Shown: positions 4,198-5,492 of the stretch, piece after piece
Numbering within the stretch: position 1 is the stretch's first letter
How the letters are laid out: each line of letters starts with the position of its first letter
Origin: Deltaproteobacteria bacterium
GTDB lineage: Bacteria > Desulfobacterota > Desulfobacteria > Desulfobacterales > C00003060
DNA length: 5,492 nt
Assembly (NCBI GenBank): GCA_003647435.1
Contig: QMMV01000158.1
Span: 1 to 5,492 of the forward strand
Direction: 5' to 3'
Notes under the pieces: generated by a model
The model's database searches: none
Told to the model about the DNA's origin: nothing
What the model saw: only the letters and a program-made list of their open reading frames with translations
Made by a program: the position numbers and the translations under genes

Positions 4198-5492
4198 CCG
4201 CGGCTGCGTTCATAGCGCATGGCGACATCCATCGCGATGGCCTCGACCTCATCGTCACGCCGCATGGGGATACCTTTGGACGGAACATCCTTTTCATTTT
4301 CAAGAGCAGCGACCGGGGATGGTACTACTATGGCTTGTGTCAATACATCCGGGAGATTAGCTGTCAATCTCATCATCAGGTCGAGCTCTTTGAGACGCTC
4401 GGCCTTGCGGGCCTTCAGTTCCTCGATGCGCCGCTGAAGCCGCATCCGTTCTTCGCTGTTATCTTCCCCGAAAAGCTGCGCTTGTTGCAGATCATTCAGT
4501 TCTCCTTGCAATTCGAGAATCAAATCCGTAAACGCGGTGTTCAAATACTCCCTGCGTAGATCACATTCCTCAGCGCGAACGGTTTGAACATATCGAAGCT
4601 GCTTCTCCGTAATCTCTTCGTAAGCCCAAGCCTGGATTTCCTCGGTGCCTGCCTGCCGCGCCGCGTCGCTTTGCGGCGCAGGCAGGGACCGCTCTGGCAG
4701 ATCCGGCATCGGTGGATCGCCCTCTGGCGGCAAACAGTTCAAAAGATAGGATGGCGAGGTGGCGCGCAGCCCCATATGACCTGCCTGCCGCGACGCATCC
4801 ACTTGCGGCGCAGGCAGGTCCATGGCAACCACTGTCAGCCGCTCGTGGGCCAAGCGTTTTCGCGACTCAAGCCGGCCGTCCTCAATAGTGGAACGTACCA
4901 GCCAAAGTCTCTGAGGTCGTGCGATATTCGGGTCAACAAGAAGAGCACCTTTTGCAAAAGACTTTCGAGCCTCACGGATAGCCCACTCAATCAAGGTATC
5001 AAACAACGGATGCCCAGGGCCAAGGAGTTTGGTTCGCTCGGGAACGCGAACTTTGCTGGCTACGCTGACAAGCTGTTTATCAAAGACAAAAGGTGTATCA
5101 TACGCTTCTGAGAGCGGGGTTCGGCCTGTCTGCGTGCGACGCACAGGCAGGCGTTCACGAGAAAGGTCAAGGAGGGCAGCTGGTGTCGGGCCAAGGTGCC
5201 ATACACCTGCCTGCGCCGAGGCTTCGGCAGGCAGGGGGGAATAGTCACCTGCCTGTCCTGCGGACGCAGGCAGGTCCTTGCGAATCGTACCACCACAGGC
5301 CGTCCAAGCGCGCTCAAAGAAACGTTGAATGAACAGGGGTTGGAGGCGACGCTCGTCAGAGGCATCGCGCAACTCTCTGGCTGCGCGGAGATCGAGCCTG
5401 GAAGCCAACGAGGTCTTCTTCTGAAGAGCGATAAGCCGTTCGGCCCTTTCCTTTGACGCCAAATCTAGAACGGCGTCCGCTTCAACCCCGAC
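4179..5492 (-). CDS. Large SNF2-type defence helicase (DISARM-like), C-terminal part (5' partial)
   Basis: The frame is open to the window edge (the codons before the TTG at 5462 read VGVEADAVLDL), so the start lies outside and the TTG is not a start. The helicase motor motifs are not in view. What is seen is the post-motor region typical of long SNF2 helicases from DISARM and DUF1156/DUF499 loci: LQPLFIQRFFERAWTACGG, a VPERTKLLGPGHPLFDTLIE block, GALLVDPN, an RLWLVRSTIEDGR strand, then a charged coiled-coil-like stretch around 4390-4520 (LQRRIEELKARKAERLKELD). The frame stops at TGA 4181-4179 within the expected junction to DUF3883. Five palindromic inserts totalling 162 nt (54 codons) interrupt it, all in frame, read as LPASAGQAG, LPAEASAQAG, LPVRRTQTG, LPAPQVDASRQAG and LPAPQSDAARQAG. 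Family known to act as a DNA translocase in phage defence; function here is inference. Confidence 0.7.
   Translation of the reverse strand, partial: VGVEADAVLDLASKERAERLIALQKKTSLASRLDLRAARELRDASDERRLQPLFIQRFFERAWTACGGTIRKDLPASAGQAGDYSPLPAEASAQAGVWHLGPTPAALLDLSRERLPVRRTQTGRTPLSEAYDTPFVFDKQLVSVASKVRVPERTKLLGPGHPLFDTLIEWAIREARKSFAKGALLVDPNIARPQRLWLVRSTIEDGRLESRKRLAHERLTVVAMDLPAPQVDASRQAGHMGLRATSPSYLLNCLPPEGDPPMPDLPERSLPAPQSDAARQAGTEEIQAWAYEEITEKQLRYVQTVRAEECDLRREYLNTAFTDLILELQGELNDLQQAQLFGEDNSEERMRLQRRIEELKARKAERLKELDLMMRLTANLPDVLTQAIVVPSPVAALENEKDVPSKGIPMRRDDEVEAIAMDVAMRYERSRGWTPPM
4648..4686. repeat. 39-bp palindromic element P2, in frame in helicase
   Basis: CCTGCCTG and CAGGCAGG arms around a 23-base interior that pairs further (CCGC/GCGG) with a CG bulge on the 3' side. 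Read on the minus strand as LPAPQSDAARQAG. The interior matches that of P3 at 18 of 23 positions. Confidence 0.85.
4780..4818. repeat. 39-bp palindromic element P3, in frame in helicase
   Basis: Same 8-bp arms and interior layout as P2, 132 bp away. Read on the minus strand as LPAPQVDASRQAG. Interior differences from P2 cluster in the loop, while the arms and the CCGC/GCGG inner stem are unchanged. Confidence 0.85.
5125..5151. repeat. 27-bp palindromic element P4, in frame in helicase
   Basis: CCTGTCTG (one base off the consensus arm, giving a G-T type pair) and CAGGCAGG around CGTGCGACGCA; inner stem CGT/ACG with a two-base CA bulge on the 3' side. Read on the minus strand as LPVRRTQTG. The most diverged copy. 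Confidence 0.75.
5206..5235. repeat. 30-bp palindromic element P5, in frame in helicase (identical to P1)
   Basis: Identical in sequence and orientation to the copy at 1624-1653. Read on the minus strand as LPAEASAQAG. Only 12 bp separate it from P6. Confidence 0.88.
5248..5274. repeat. 27-bp palindromic element P6, in frame in helicase
   Basis: Exact arms CCTGCCTG / CAGGCAGG around TCCTGCGGACG; inner stem TCC/GGA with a two-base CG bulge on the 3' side. Read on the minus strand as LPASAGQAG. Confidence 0.83.

Noticed and set aside
4584..5111. A 175-codon + strand open frame opposite the helicase
   Set aside because: It is low in recognisable protein features and partly made of the palindromes read on the other strand.
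4648..5274. The repeats as a CRISPR array or as transcription terminators
   Set aside because: Spacing is irregular, interiors differ, the copies are inside a coding frame, and no T-run follows the hairpins.
5460..5462. TTG at 5462 as the helicase start
   Set aside because: The frame is open to the window edge and the helicase motor must lie upstream.

Overview
The window looks like a piece of a bacterial chromosome, probably from an environmental or metagenomic lineage. It holds the 3' end of a housekeeping gene on the + strand (B12-dependent ribonucleotide reductase, nrdJ, 1-409) running into a minus-strand block of phage-defence and toxin-antitoxin genes (443-5492). The only taxonomic hints are the class II reductase and a family of short G+C-rich palindromes inside genes, so no phylum is assigned. 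The G+C content is uneven: nrdJ and the fragments at 1450-2130 are G+C-rich, while darT/darG are clearly A+T-richer.

In minus-strand transcription order (right to left) the block contains: the C-terminal part of a large SNF2-type defence helicase (4179-5492, continuing past the window edge); its DUF3883 tail, now in a different frame (3871-4197); darT, a DNA ADP-ribosyltransferase toxin (3277-3870); darG, its macrodomain antitoxin (2154-3266); a 5'-truncated and frameshifted UvrD/Rep helicase N-terminal fragment (1654-2129); a short C-terminal remnant that I read as the end of a DUF1156-type DNA methyltransferase (1449-1623); mntA (1162-1452) and hepT (779-1165), a nucleotidyltransferase/HEPN pair; and a 107-codon remnant that seems to join the first ~50 and last ~50 codons of a DUF499 ATPase (443-766). 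Genes are packed with ATGA overlaps, abutting stop/start codons or gaps of about 10 nt, so the block reads as one or two operons. The 33-bp convergent gap at 410-442 shows no convincing terminator, and no intergenic stretch exceeds 35 bp.

SNF2-DUF3883 helicase, DUF1156 methylase and DUF499 ATPase are families known to occur together in DISARM/BREX-like anti-phage loci. My reading is that this is an eroded system of that type: helicase end, methylase tail and DUF499 fusion survive as pieces, while two complete toxin-antitoxin modules (DarTG and HepT-MntA) remain intact, each coupled to one of the defence remnants.

The most unusual feature is a family of six short palindromes with 8-bp arms (CCTGCCTG / CAGGCAGG) and lengths of 27, 27, 30, 30, 39 and 39 bp, all multiples of three. 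Five are embedded in frame in the helicase, where they are read as LPA...QAG-like peptides. The sixth lies exactly at the breakpoint between the UvrD fragment and the methylase tail and is identical over 30 bp to one of the helicase copies. They behave like small protein-tolerated mobile palindromes and may have served as recombination points.
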